The notes below the pieces were generated by a model. The model was given only the letters and a program-made list of their open reading frames with translations, made no database searches and was not told where the DNA came from. Both the position numbers and the translations under genes were made by a program. DNA of 64,000 nucleotides, taken from positions 1-64,000 of the forward strand of contig NZ_CP108370.1 in the NCBI RefSeq assembly GCF_035953295.1. Reading direction: 5' to 3'. This DNA comes from Streptomyces sp. NBC_01335 (lineage in GTDB: Bacteria > Actinomycetota > Actinomycetes > Streptomycetales > Streptomycetaceae). Below, piece by piece: positions 33,984-42,565 of the stretch (position 1 is its first letter; each line of letters starts with the position of its first letter).

Positions 33984-34967
33984 ATGTCTGATCAGAACGT
34001 CGGTTCCGCGATGCGGGCCGTGGTCTTCACCGACTTCGGCGGCCCGGAGGTTCTGGTGCCGATGACAGTGCCACGCCCGGAACCTCTGCCCACTGAGGTT
34101 CTGGTTCGGGTGCACGCTGCTGGGATCAACCCGCTGGACCTGCGCACCCGGGCTGGTTTCCCTACCCCCGCCAGGGCGGCCCTCGGAACGGGGCCGCACA
34201 TCTTGGGCTGGGACGTTTCGGGCACAGTGGTGGGGACCGGTCCGGGTGAGTTCCTCTACGCGCCCGGCGACGAGGTCTTCGGCCTGCTCTGGCTGCCCCG
34301 GCCCGCCGGCGCCTACGCGCAGTACGTCACCGCGCCCTCACGGCAGTTTGCTCGGAAGCCCGCGAGCATCGACCACGACCACGCCGCCGCACTGCCCCTC
34401 GCCGGGCTGACGGCCTGGCAGTCCCTGACCGACATCGCCCAGCTCGACGGCGGCGAGCGCGTACTGATCCATGCCGCGGGGGGAGGTGTCGGCCACCTCG
34501 CCGTCCAGATGGCCAAGCACCTTGGGGCGCACGTCATCGCCACCGCTTCCGCCGGCAAGCACGACTGGCTGCGCGCTCTGGGGGCCGACGAGGTGATCGA
34601 CTACCGGGCCACGCCATTCGAGGAGGCCACCGGGAACATCGACGTGGTGCTCGACCTCGTCGGTATCGCCCAGCCGGATACCGCTACCCGCTCCCTCACC
34701 GTCCTGAAGCCCGGCGGGCTCTTCCTGGGTGTGGCTCCCGGCCGGCCGGCAGGCTTCACCGAGGCAGCCGCAGCAGCCGGCGTCCACGTCGCGCCCGAAC
34801 CGCTGGTTGAACCCGACGGACACGGTCTCCAGAAGATCGCCCAGCTGGTGGAGGCCGGCGCGCTGGCCGTTCACCTCGACAAGGTCTTCCCTCTCGACGC
34901 TGCTGCCGACGCCCACACCTATGCGGAGACCGGGGCACGCGGGAAGACAGTCCTGCGTGTGATCTGA
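33984..34967 (+). CDS. NADP-dependent quinone oxidoreductase (MDR family)
   Basis: The ATG at 33984 gives 327 residues of the medium-chain dehydrogenase/reductase family. The N-domain has AVVFTDFGGPEVLVPMTVPR and VHAAGINPLDLRTRAG. The Rossmann part has LIHAAGGGVGHLAVQMAKHL, the AAGGVG-type NADPH motif, then GADEVIDYRATPF. Zinc-ligand cysteines are absent, so it is a quinone or enone reductase rather than an alcohol dehydrogenase. It probably removes reactive carbonyls or quinones in the cytoplasm. The divergent HxlR gene is its likely repressor or activator. Confidence 0.85.
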   Translation: MSDQNVGSAMRAVVFTDFGGPEVLVPMTVPRPEPLPTEVLVRVHAAGINPLDLRTRAGFPTPARAALGTGPHILGWDVSGTVVGTGPGEFLYAPGDEVFGLLWLPRPAGAYAQYVTAPSRQFARKPASIDHDHAAALPLAGLTAWQSLTDIAQLDGGERVLIHAAGGGVGHLAVQMAKHLGAHVIATASAGKHDWLRALGADEVIDYRATPFEEATGNIDVVLDLVGIAQPDTATRSLTVLKPGGLFLGVAPGRPAGFTEAAAAAGVHVAPEPLVEPDGHGLQKIAQLVEAGALAVHLDKVFPLDAAADAHTYAETGARGKTVLRVI

Positions 34968-35230
34968 CGACGCAGAGGCAGTGTGCTCAACGCTGTGGAA
35001 CCTGAGCCGTCGAGGTCGGCACGGCATCCTGTTGTCCAGGACCGCCGGGCGGTGAACGCGCCCGGAGGGCGGCCGCCCGGCGCCCGCAGGGGCCGCCAGG
35101 CCCCGGAGGGCGGCACCCCGCGCGCTGCGTGGCAGCCTGGTCGCACCCCGGGCACCCGCCCGGCAACGAAAGGCGCTTGCTGCGCCCCGACCTTGCGGGG
35201 TCCCGGCGGTGAGCGCCGGGAGCCGGTTCG
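34968..35230. terminator. intergenic stretch with GC hairpins
   Basis: This gap between convergent genes has several GC-rich inverted repeats, among them GCGCCCGG-AGGGCGGC-CGCCCGGCGC-like sequence near 35059-35085 and a CCGGCGGTGAGCGCCGG stem near 35203-35219. Either could end transcription of the flanking genes. No gene is seen. Confidence 0.4.
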
Positions 35231-36253
35231 TCAGGCGCCGAGAGCGGCGATCAGGGCCGGGGGCGGGGGCGTGGTGGCGGTGGTGAGGTACCGGATGCCG
35301 TCGCCTTCGGGCGGTACGGCGGCGCCACGGGGCAGGGGGTGGCGGCGGGAGGTCGCGGTGCGCCATCCGGCGTGCTCGTCCCAGACGAGGGCGGGCGCCG
35401 GGGCGTGCTCGGTGTCGAGGACGAGCACGGCCACCACGTGGTCGTCGGCGGGGTGCTGGATGTCGGGCACGGCGGCCGTGGTGGTCCAGCCGGCGCGGTG
35501 GACCGCTGCGCCGATGTCCGCGAGGTACGGGGCGATCCGGCGGGCGCGGAGCACGGCTTCGGCGCGGAGGGTGGCGCGGCGGGTCTGGCCGCCGGGGTAG
35601 CCGAGGGCCACCGCGGCTTCCTTCGGTGTCAGGGCCGTGCCGGCGGTGACGAGGTCGGCGATCCGGTCGGCGCGCAGGCGGGTCAGGGCGTCCTGGGCGG
35701 TGCTGCGGTGCACGCCGAGGGCGTCGGTGACGGCGGCGGCGCTGATCGTGGGGTCCGCGTCGAGGAGGGGGGCGGTGCGTGGCAGGAGCTGGTCGCGTGG
35801 GACCTGGTCCCCGGCGCGCTTGGGCCGGCCCGTGGTGGCGGGCTTGCCGGGGCGGTCGTCGCGGTAGCGGTGCACGGTGCCCCGGGGCCAGTGCTCCACA
35901 CCGCCGACGTCGGTCATGTGCCCGGTGAGGAGCGGGTGGGATTTGTAGGTGTCCCAGGTGCGGGGGGAGACGCCGAGGACGGCGGCGGCTTCCCGGCGGT
36001 CCAGCAGGTCCTGGTCGTCGTCCTCGGACGGGAGCGGGGGGCGCGGCTTTCCGGTGAGGTGGGCGTCGACCTGTTCGGCGTCGTAGAGGCGGGTCCGGGC
36101 GCGGGGCGAGCTGATCGGGTCGGGGAACCCGTCGGCCTGGTGGTAGCCCTGGTTGAGGTAGCTCTGGTGTTGTATCCCCTGCTGGGCGGCCAGGTCCGCG
36201 AGCGTGCGCACGAGGTGGCGGCGGCCGGCTCTGATCACGGGGGTACTCCTCAA
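35231..36253 (-). CDS. plasmid-type HTH protein with DUF6292-like C-domain
   Basis: The 340-residue product has two parts. Residues 1-200 contain several helix-turn-helix-like units: DLAAQQGIQHQSYLNQGYHQ, DRREAAAVLGVSPRTWDTYK and DALGVHRSTAQDALTRLRAD. Residues about 235-330 (APYLADIGAAVHRAGWTTTA, HVVAVLVLDTEHAPAPALVW) resemble DUF6292, a domain common on actinobacterial plasmids and integrative elements. The YKSHP and WPRGTV segments fit DNA-binding linkers. It is probably a plasmid regulator or replication accessory. Downstream lie hairpins; upstream is the C-terminal piece of a broken toxin gene. Confidence 0.6.
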   Translation of the reverse strand: MRSTPVIRAGRRHLVRTLADLAAQQGIQHQSYLNQGYHQADGFPDPISSPRARTRLYDAEQVDAHLTGKPRPPLPSEDDDQDLLDRREAAAVLGVSPRTWDTYKSHPLLTGHMTDVGGVEHWPRGTVHRYRDDRPGKPATTGRPKRAGDQVPRDQLLPRTAPLLDADPTISAAAVTDALGVHRSTAQDALTRLRADRIADLVTAGTALTPKEAAVALGYPGGQTRRATLRAEAVLRARRIAPYLADIGAAVHRAGWTTTAAVPDIQHPADDHVVAVLVLDTEHAPAPALVWDEHAGWRTATSRRHPLPRGAAVPPEGDGIRYLTTATTPPPPALIAALGA

Positions 36254-36287
36254 CTCGGTACGGAGGCGAGACGCCGTCGCGTGAGTG

Positions 36288-36395
36288 CTATCCGATCCAG
36301 ATGATGTCCAGGACGGACAGGTGCCGGACCAGGTAGTTGATCACGTAGACGACGGAGAGCTGTCCGACTGAGGCGGCACGTCTGCGCCCTCGGGA
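36288..36395 (-). pseudogene. RelE/ParE-like toxin, C-terminal fragment
   Basis: The minus strand encodes RAASVGQLSVVYVINYLVRH followed by LSVLDIIWIG and a stop at 36288. This is the last strand-rich part of a RelE/ParE-type toxin (VGQLxVVYxVN, then VLDIxW). The front half is absent here but is found at 40944-41075 on the same strand, 4.5 kb to the right, where it stops at the matching point. The two pieces together make one toxin. Confidence 0.6.
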
Positions 36396-36645
36396 TGGCT
36401 TTCTCTGTCAAGTTCAGCGTGTCGAACTGAGCGCGTGTACTGCGTGCGCAGTAGCCGCCGGTGTACGTGGCGGGACGACGACGTGAGGGAGGTTTTCCGG
36501 GACTGTTGAGGCTGCGCGGGAGAAAGCGGGTCGCGCAGTCGGGGGACTGCTACCTGCGCTGTTATGCGCGGGTAGCGAGGGTGACGACTCGGCCGTGCTG
36601 CCGCGCATCCATTCTTCGCAGTGGTCGTTTCGTAGGGAGACTTTC
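36396..36645. promoter_or_regulatory. MMPL leader region
   Basis: This 250-base stretch at the edge of the inserted segment holds no gene. It includes an AGTTC-8-GAACT inverted repeat at 36411-36428 and should carry the promoter of the exporter/two-component operon. The binding site AGGGAGA at 36634-36640 precedes the GTG start. Confidence 0.4.
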
Positions 36646-38853
36646 GTGTCCACTATTGCCCGGTGGTGCCATGCACACCGGCTCGCGGTTGTGCTGCTGT
36701 GGCTGGGGCTGATCGTCGGCCTGGGTGCTGGAGCGATGAGCGCCGGTGCGGCGTATACCAACAGCACCAATATGCCGAACACCGAGTCCAGCACCGCGCT
36801 GGACCTGATGAGTGAAGGGTCGTCCGGGGCGTCCGGCGACAGTGGCACGATCGTCTGGCAGACCGATCAGGGCCAGGTCACTGCCGCGTCGGTCGAGCAG
36901 CCGATGGACAAGGCCCTTGACCAGATCGCTGGCGCACCGGGCGTCGCGTCGGTGACCAGCCCGTACACCCAGCAGGGCGCCGCGCAGATCAGCGAGGACG
37001 GGCACACTGCATACGCGACGGTGACCTTCGACAAGAGCGGCGCGGACCTTCCCAAGGGTCAGGTCGAGCATGTTCAGGACCTGGCCTCTCAGGCCGGTAC
37101 CGGCTCGCTGGATGTGGAGTTCGGCGGGACGGCGTTCGGGGCCGGTGTGTCGGTGTCGGAGCTGAGCGAGATCGTCGGCATCGGTGCGGCGCTTGTGGTG
37201 CTGCTGCTGATGTTCCGCTCGGTGTGGGCGGCGGCGCTGCCGATCCTGACCGGCGTCGCGGGTGTCGGCACGGCTATGTTCGCGACGATCCTGCTCAGCC
37301 ATGTCGTCACGCTGCCGGACACGACGCCCACGATGGGCGCGCTGATCGGCCTGGGGGTGGGCATCGACTACGCGTTGTTCATCGTGCACCGGCACCGGCG
37401 GGGCCTGATGGCGGGCCTGAGTGTGGCCGAGGCGTCGGCGAAGGCGCTGAACACCTCGGGGCGCGCGGTCGTCTTCGCCGGCCTGACCGTGGTCGTCGCC
37501 TTGCTCGGCATGCTGACGCTGGGAGTCGGCATCCTCAGCGGGATGGCCTTGGGCGCGGCCCTGACCGTGGTCCTCACCGTTCTGGCGGCCGTCACGCTGC
37601 TGCCCGCCGTTCTGGGGCTGCTGGGTCACCGGGTGCTCGGACGGCGTCAGCGCCGTGAGGTAGCGGCCGGCCGGTTCACTGTGCCGGGCGAGCCGAAGGG
37701 CCGCTGGGCGCGCTGGTCCACGCTGGTGCAGCGCCGCCCGAAGGCCATGGTCGCGGTCTCGGTCGTGGTGATGGCCGCCATAGCGGTGCCCGCCCTGTCG
37801 ATCCGGCTCGGCGCGGCGGATGCCGGGAACAACCCGGCGTCCTCCAGCAGCCGCCAGGCATACGACATGCTCGCAGACGGTTTCGGCCCTGGCTTCAACG
37901 GTCCGCTGGTGCTGGCAGCTAAGGCGCCGGACGCGCAGGCGCAGGCGCATCTCACGGATCTGGCCGGCGAGCTGAAGAACGTCGACGGGGTGGCCTCGGT
38001 CACCGCGGTGCCCCTGCAGCCGGGCCAGGACGTCGGGGTGATCACGGTGCTGCCGGACAGCTCCCCGCAGTCCGAGCAGACCACGGAACTCATCGACCAT
38101 CTGCGCGACGACGTGATCCCGGCCGCGGAGCACGGCAACGACTTGCAGGTCTACGTCGGCGGGGTGACCGCGAGCAACGCGGACTTCGCCTCCACGCTGA
38201 CATCCAAGATCCCCTTGTTCCTCGGACTGATCGTGGTCCTGGGCTTCGTCCTGCTGACCCTGGCCTTCCGCAGCCTGCTGATCCCGGCGATCGGCGCGGT
38301 GATGAACCTGCTCACCATGGGTGCGGCGTTCGGCGCGATCGTGCTGGTCTTCCAGCACGGCTTCGGCTCGTCCCTCCTGGGCGCCGGATCGGCGGGACCG
38401 ATCGAGGCCGTGGTGCCGGTGCTCATCGTGGGCGTGATGTTCGGCCTGTCCATGGACTACCAGGTCTTCCTGGTCAGCCGGATGCACGAGGAGTGGTCCC
38501 ACACCAGGGACAACCGGCGCTCGGTCCGCATCGGGCACGCCGACACCGCACTGGTCATCGCGGTGGCCGCCACGATCATGTTCTGTGTGTTCGCCGCCTT
38601 CGCGGGCGGCGGGATGCGGCTGATCGCCGAGTTCGGTGTGGGCCTGGCCGTCGCGGTCCTGCTGGACGCGTTCGTGGTCCGCATGATGCTCGTCCCGGCG
38701 CTCATGCACCTGGCCGGCACAGCGAACTGGTGGCTGCCGCGCCGGCTGGACCGCCGACTGCCGCACTTCTCCGTAGAGGGCGACAGCAGTGACCACACCG
38801 ACCCTCCCGCACCGCACGCGCTCGTGAAAGAGGACGCCGCAGCCACGCGGTAA
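36646..38853 (+). CDS. MMPL-family RND-type exporter
   Basis: The GTG at 36646, with AGGGAGA 6 bases upstream, gives 735 residues. The layout is that of MMPL exporters: one N-terminal helix (VVLLWLGLIVGLGAGAM), an external loop of about 130 residues, five helices with VGIDYALFIVHRHRRG (motif GxxxDYxLF in helix 4), a second loop, and six more helices with GLSMDYQVFLVSRMHEEW. These proteins use proton flow to move lipids, peptides or drugs out of the cell. It is the first gene of an apparent unit with a histidine kinase and response regulator 140 bases downstream, which probably control it. Confidence 0.88.
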   Translation: MSTIARWCHAHRLAVVLLWLGLIVGLGAGAMSAGAAYTNSTNMPNTESSTALDLMSEGSSGASGDSGTIVWQTDQGQVTAASVEQPMDKALDQIAGAPGVASVTSPYTQQGAAQISEDGHTAYATVTFDKSGADLPKGQVEHVQDLASQAGTGSLDVEFGGTAFGAGVSVSELSEIVGIGAALVVLLLMFRSVWAAALPILTGVAGVGTAMFATILLSHVVTLPDTTPTMGALIGLGVGIDYALFIVHRHRRGLMAGLSVAEASAKALNTSGRAVVFAGLTVVVALLGMLTLGVGILSGMALGAALTVVLTVLAAVTLLPAVLGLLGHRVLGRRQRREVAAGRFTVPGEPKGRWARWSTLVQRRPKAMVAVSVVVMAAIAVPALSIRLGAADAGNNPASSSSRQAYDMLADGFGPGFNGPLVLAAKAPDAQAQAHLTDLAGELKNVDGVASVTAVPLQPGQDVGVITVLPDSSPQSEQTTELIDHLRDDVIPAAEHGNDLQVYVGGVTASNADFASTLTSKIPLFLGLIVVLGFVLLTLAFRSLLIPAIGAVMNLLTMGAAFGAIVLVFQHGFGSSLLGAGSAGPIEAVVPVLIVGVMFGLSMDYQVFLVSRMHEEWSHTRDNRRSVRIGHADTALVIAVAATIMFCVFAAFAGGGMRLIAEFGVGLAVAVLLDAFVVRMMLVPALMHLAGTANWWLPRRLDRRLPHFSVEGDSSDHTDPPAPHALVKEDAAATR

Positions 38854-38994
38854 CACCTGACACGGCAGGGCACCGAGGGGCCCGCGGTGCGCCGGAGAGA
38901 ACCAGACACTCCCTGGCGCACCGCCGGCGTCTGCACGCCGCACCTGATCAAGCCGTTCGCGGCCCGACGCCGACCTGCGAGAGAGACTGCTGAC

Positions 38995-40218
38995 ATGCCG
39001 TGTTCCGGATGGCCCCACCCCGCTGGCCCTGAGACGAACCGCGCGGCGTCGTCGAGCGCCCGGCGCCAGGATCTGGCGCTCGCAGCGCTGATCGTCCTCA
39101 TGCAAGTCATCGCGGCCTCACTGGTCGACCAGACGTGGCAGGCCCCGCACCCCGTCCGGATCGCCCTCATCCTCCTCAGCGCGGCCCTCATCCTGGGGCG
39201 GCGCCGCCAGCCGCTGCTCGTGGCTGTACTCACGGTCATCGCCGACAGCGCCATGCCGATCCTCCCGCCCCACCAGTCCTGGCTGCCCATGGCCAGCCTG
39301 ATCGCCCTGTACACACTGGCCACCCACCGCGAACGCCGCCTTTCCTTCAGCGTCGGCGCGGCCGCCGGAGTGTGGCTGACCGCAGCCTCGGTCCTCGCGC
39401 GGCCCGGTGAGATCCTGAGCGCCCTGGTCTACTTCGACTACGCGATCGTCGCCGTCGCGGTCGGCGACTCCGTCCGCAGCCGTCGCGCCTACCTCGCCCA
39501 GGCCCAGGAACGCGCCGCGGAGGCCGAACGCACCCGCGAGGCGGAGGCCGAGCGCCGGGTCCGCGAGGAACGCATCCGCATCGCCCGCGAACTCCACGAC
39601 GTGGTCGCCCACCACATCACCCTGGTCAACGCCCAGGCAGGTGTCGCCCGACACCTCATGCACAGCCACCCCGACAAGGCGTACGAGGCACTGAGCCACA
39701 TCACCGAGACCAGCGCCGCGGCCCTGGACGAACTGCGCGCGACCGTCTCACTGCTGCGCCGCGCGGACGACCCACCACCCTCCTTGCAGCCCGCTCCCAC
39801 CTTCGGCCAGCTGGACGCACTCCTCGACAGCTTCCGCCACAGCGGCCTCGACGTCCGCTTCCACCAGAAGGGCACACCGGGTCCCCTGGCCGCACCGGCC
39901 GACCTCGCCGCCTACCGGATCCTCCAGGAGAGCCTGACGAACGCGCAGAAGCACGGCAGCGAGCCCACCGCTGAAGTCCGCCTCACCTACACCGACCAGA
40001 CACTCTGGATCAGCGTCACCAACCCGGCGAGCCCCGGAGAACACGGTGCGGGAACAGGACACGGCCTCATCGGCATGCGCGAGCGCGCAGACGCCGCCCA
40101 CGGCACCTTCACCACGGCCCTGCGCCCCGATGGAACCTTCCGCGTCCAGGCGACCCTGCCCCTGCAAGCCGCGAAGAACGACGAACCGGCCCAGACCGCA
40201 AAGGACGACCAGCTGTGA
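38995..40218 (+). CDS. NarL-type sensor histidine kinase
   Basis: The ATG at 38995 gives 407 residues. Residues 25-160 hold about five membrane helices in short hairpins and no large outside domain, so it may sense the membrane itself. A coiled coil (QERAAEAERTREAEAERRVR) leads to the HisKA_3 box IARELHDVVAHHITLV with His201. The HATPase domain follows (RILQESLTNAQKHGS, GTGHGLIGMRERADA). The stop overlaps the start of the response regulator (GTGA), so the two are coupled. It probably detects stress relieved by the exporter upstream. Confidence 0.88.
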   Translation: MPCSGWPHPAGPETNRAASSSARRQDLALAALIVLMQVIAASLVDQTWQAPHPVRIALILLSAALILGRRRQPLLVAVLTVIADSAMPILPPHQSWLPMASLIALYTLATHRERRLSFSVGAAAGVWLTAASVLARPGEILSALVYFDYAIVAVAVGDSVRSRRAYLAQAQERAAEAERTREAEAERRVREERIRIARELHDVVAHHITLVNAQAGVARHLMHSHPDKAYEALSHITETSAAALDELRATVSLLRRADDPPPSLQPAPTFGQLDALLDSFRHSGLDVRFHQKGTPGPLAAPADLAAYRILQESLTNAQKHGSEPTAEVRLTYTDQTLWISVTNPASPGEHGAGTGHGLIGMRERADAAHGTFTTALRPDGTFRVQATLPLQAAKNDEPAQTAKDDQL

Positions 40219-40889
40219 CCCTGCGCATCCTCCTCGCCGACGACCAGGCCCTCCTGCGCGGCACCTTTCGGCTCCTGCTCGACGCCGAAGAGGACATGGA
40301 AGTCGTCGGCGAAGCCGGCACTGGCCGACAAGCAGTCGAACTCACCCGCAGCGAGCGGGCCGACATCATCGTGATGGACATCCGCATGCCCGAGATGGAC
40401 GGCCTGGAGGCTACCCGCATCATCGGCGCGGACGACGATCTCGCCGGAGTGAAGATCCTCATCCTCACCACCTTCGAGGAGGACGAGTACGTCGCCCAGG
40501 CCCTGCGCGCCGGAGCCAGCGGCTTCCTCGGCAAGGGCATCGACCCGGCCGACCTACTGAAGGCGATCCGCACCATCGCGGCCGGCGAAGCACTCCTGTC
40601 CCCCGCCGCGACCAAGGCCCTCATCTCCCGCTACCTCACCCAGCCGACCGCCGCCGCCACGGAACACCTGCCCACCCGCCTGGCCGCGCTGACCCCAAGA
40701 GAACGCGAGGTCATGTCCCTGGTCGCCACCGGGCTGACCAATGACGAGATCGCCGAGCACCTCTTCATCACGCCGTTCACCGTCAAGACCCACGCCAACC
40801 GGGCCATGGCCAAACTCGGAGCCCGCGACCGCGCCCAACTCGTCGTCATCGCCTACCAGAGCGGCCTCGCGCAGATCGGACGGTCGTAA
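40215..40889 (+). CDS. NarL/LuxR-type response regulator
   Basis: This 224-residue product starts at GTG 40215, overlapping the kinase stop by four bases. The receiver domain (1-120) has LLADDQ, the phosphoacceptor Asp55 in IIVMDIRMPEMDG, and Lys105 in GFLGKGI. The LuxR HTH (about 153-215) has LTPREREVMSLVATGLTNDE, IAEHLFITPFTVKTHANRAM. Phosphorylation by the kinase upstream would let it bind target promoters, most simply that of the MMPL gene. It is the last gene before the right-hand edge of the inserted segment. Confidence 0.9.
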   Translation: MTLRILLADDQALLRGTFRLLLDAEEDMEVVGEAGTGRQAVELTRSERADIIVMDIRMPEMDGLEATRIIGADDDLAGVKILILTTFEEDEYVAQALRAGASGFLGKGIDPADLLKAIRTIAAGEALLSPAATKALISRYLTQPTAAATEHLPTRLAALTPREREVMSLVATGLTNDEIAEHLFITPFTVKTHANRAMAKLGARDRAQLVVIAYQSGLAQIGRS

Positions 40890-40943
40890 CCTGCTCGATC
40901 CGCTCAACACGTAGACCCAACAGGGACGACGACGGTGTTCCAT

Positions 40944-41200
40944 GAGGCCAGCTCCAGGGTGAGCGAACCGCGATGTCGAGGAGGTCGCGGACCATCTCTC
41001 TGGCTGGGTCCGGGAGTTCGGTGAGCGTTTTCGCGGCCTGCGGGGACAGGCGTACCGCCCAGGTGTACCGGTCACGGGCGGGCGCCGAGGATGTCGTCGA
41101 GGTCCACGAAGTCGCTCTCGTCGCGTCCGGAGTCCACGTAGGCGTCGACGGCCGGAGCGAGCGCGAGGCGGAGCTGCCAGGACGGTGTTCTGCCACGGTA
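40944..41200 (-). pseudogene. toxin N-terminal fragment with antitoxin tail
   Basis: On the minus strand an antitoxin-like end (LRLALAPAVDAYVDSGRDES, then DFVDLDDILGARP) stops at 41072. Its TGA overlaps a GTG at 41075. The toxin then reads YTWAVRLSPQAAKTLTELPD, PAREMVRDLLDIAVRSPWSW and breaks off near 40945. The toxin frame is one base out from the GTG, so a C seems lost after GTGACC. The missing back half of the toxin lies at 36288-36395. This is the front of a RelE-type toxin-antitoxin pair cut by the 4.5-kb insert. Confidence 0.55.
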
Positions 41201-41397
41201 GCCGTCACCCGGACGGCAGCGGTGGAGATGGGCCGCCTTCGGGTCGTTTGAGTTCCGGCCGGCATCCCTGCCACCCACCCCGTGGGGCGGATTGGGTGCC
41301 GGCCATCTTCACGTCCAGGCCGCGCCCACGCGCGCCGTACGACCATGCGCGGCGCGCGACCACGCGGGCCGGGCGGTCGGGCGTCCGGGCTGGGGGT

Positions 41398-41442
41398 CAG
41401 GCGGCCCCATCCGATGCAGGAGACATAGCCGTAGCCGTCGGT
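41398..41442 (-). pseudogene. remnant of a Tpg-like gene 3' end
   Basis: The minus strand encodes TDGYGYVSCIGWG. This matches the C-terminus of the terminal-protein-like gene at 45132-45707 (DYDGYSYVSSIGWSA) at residue and base level. The rest of the gene is gone and LysR coding sequence begins directly beside it. The region between 41200 and 41398 holds no supportable gene. Confidence 0.5.
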
Positions 41443-41444
41443 GG

Positions 41445-42428
41445 CTACCAGGTGCGGGCGGCCTCCCTCAGTCGTTCACGGACGCGCAGCACGTCGGGAT
41501 TCGTTTCAGCTCCGGGGCGCTGGAGCAGGAAGAGGGTGTTCAGGGGCGCCTCTTCCGGGTTGTGCAGCAGGGTCAGCCGGCCGGTGTCGAGGTGGTCCTG
41601 GCACAGGGAGCGAGGCAGGACGCTGTAACCGGCTCCGGCGTTGACCGCGGAGAGGACGGCGTAGAGGTTGGGGACGGTGACGGCGGCGCGGGCGGTGTGC
41701 TGTTTGCCGAAGATTGTGCGCCAGTAGCGGCGGATGATGGGCAGGTCCTCGGCGTAGGTGACCATCGGGACCTCGCGCAGGGCGGCGCACAGGTCGGTGC
41801 TGTGCGGGTGTCGAGCGAGGCGCTCGGCCCAGGCGGGGGCGGCGACCAAGAGGTACTCCTCGTCGGCCAGGGGGACGGATTTCCACGTGCGGCCGGGTGG
41901 GTGCCGGGTGGCGATGACGAGGTCGTGGCGGCCGGCGCGCATTTCCTCGATGAGCGGTTCGGGCAGTCCCTGGGCCACTCGCAGCTGGAGGCCTTCGGTG
42001 ATGAGTGGGGCCAGGGCGGGCAGGACCCGGACACAGAGCAGTTCCGAGGGTCCGGCCAGGTGTACCGGTCCGGCCGTGGCCGCGGTGTCCTCCAGGCCGG
42101 CGAGTGCGTCGAGCGGGGCGGCGATCTGTGTGGCGAGCTCGTGGGCGTAGGGGGTGGGGTCGACGCCACGCGGGAGGCGGGTGAACAGCTCGCGGCCGGT
42201 CTGCTGCTCCAGGGTGCGGATCTGTGCGGTCACCGTGGGCTGGGACAGGCCGAGGCGGGGGGCGGCGGCGGTGAAGGAGCCGGTGCGGTGGACGGCCAGG
42301 AAGGTGCGCAGCAGGTTGAGGTCTGCGTGCGGCGGCAGTTGCTTGCCGGTGGTGGCGGGTATGGGGGCTTCCTGGTCCGTGGTGCGCGGCTGGTTGTTCA
42401 TGACTGCAAGGGTAGTGGTTTCCGTCAT
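41445..42428 (-). CDS. LysR-family transcriptional regulator
   Basis: The 327-residue product has an N-terminal extension of about 30 residues, then the LysR HTH (LNLLRTFLAVHRTGSFTAAA, PRLGLSQPTVTAQIRTLEQQ). The effector domain includes LLCVRVLPALAPLITEGLQL and DLVIATRHPPGR. It is transcribed away from the SRPBCC gene at 42566. The 137-base gap holds a 19-base palindrome at 42435-42453 with the T-N11-A form that LysR proteins bind. It therefore probably controls both itself and the SRPBCC gene. A start at the internal ATG (MNNQPR) is also possible. Confidence 0.85.
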   Translation of the reverse strand: MTETTTLAVMNNQPRTTDQEAPIPATTGKQLPPHADLNLLRTFLAVHRTGSFTAAAPRLGLSQPTVTAQIRTLEQQTGRELFTRLPRGVDPTPYAHELATQIAAPLDALAGLEDTAATAGPVHLAGPSELLCVRVLPALAPLITEGLQLRVAQGLPEPLIEEMRAGRHDLVIATRHPPGRTWKSVPLADEEYLLVAAPAWAERLARHPHSTDLCAALREVPMVTYAEDLPIIRRYWRTIFGKQHTARAAVTVPNLYAVLSAVNAGAGYSVLPRSLCQDHLDTGRLTLLHNPEEAPLNTLFLLQRPGAETNPDVLRVRERLREAARTW

Positions 42429-42434
42429 CGGGAT

Positions 42435-42453
42435 TCCGATTCCAGGAATCGGA
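42435..42453. promoter_or_regulatory. LysR-type operator palindrome
   Basis: TCCGATTCC-A-GGAATCGGA is a perfect 9+9 inverted repeat with one central base, containing ATTCC...GGAAT spacing typical of LysR boxes. It lies 7 bases from the LysR start and 113 bases from the SRPBCC gene. Confidence 0.65.
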
Positions 42454-42565
42454 TTACCTATTGGTGTGCCGATGGGTTGCGGCTCTACTTTCGAGGACGT
42501 CGCCGAGTGGCGGCACTCCTCACCGGCGGCGACGCTGAAGCCCCATCTGTGGAAGGCACCCCCTG

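Noticed and set aside
36562..39105. An 847-codon minus-strand open frame opposite the MMPL gene
   Set aside because: It is a shadow of the strongly biased plus-strand exporter gene; its composition is unlike any protein family and it has no binding site.
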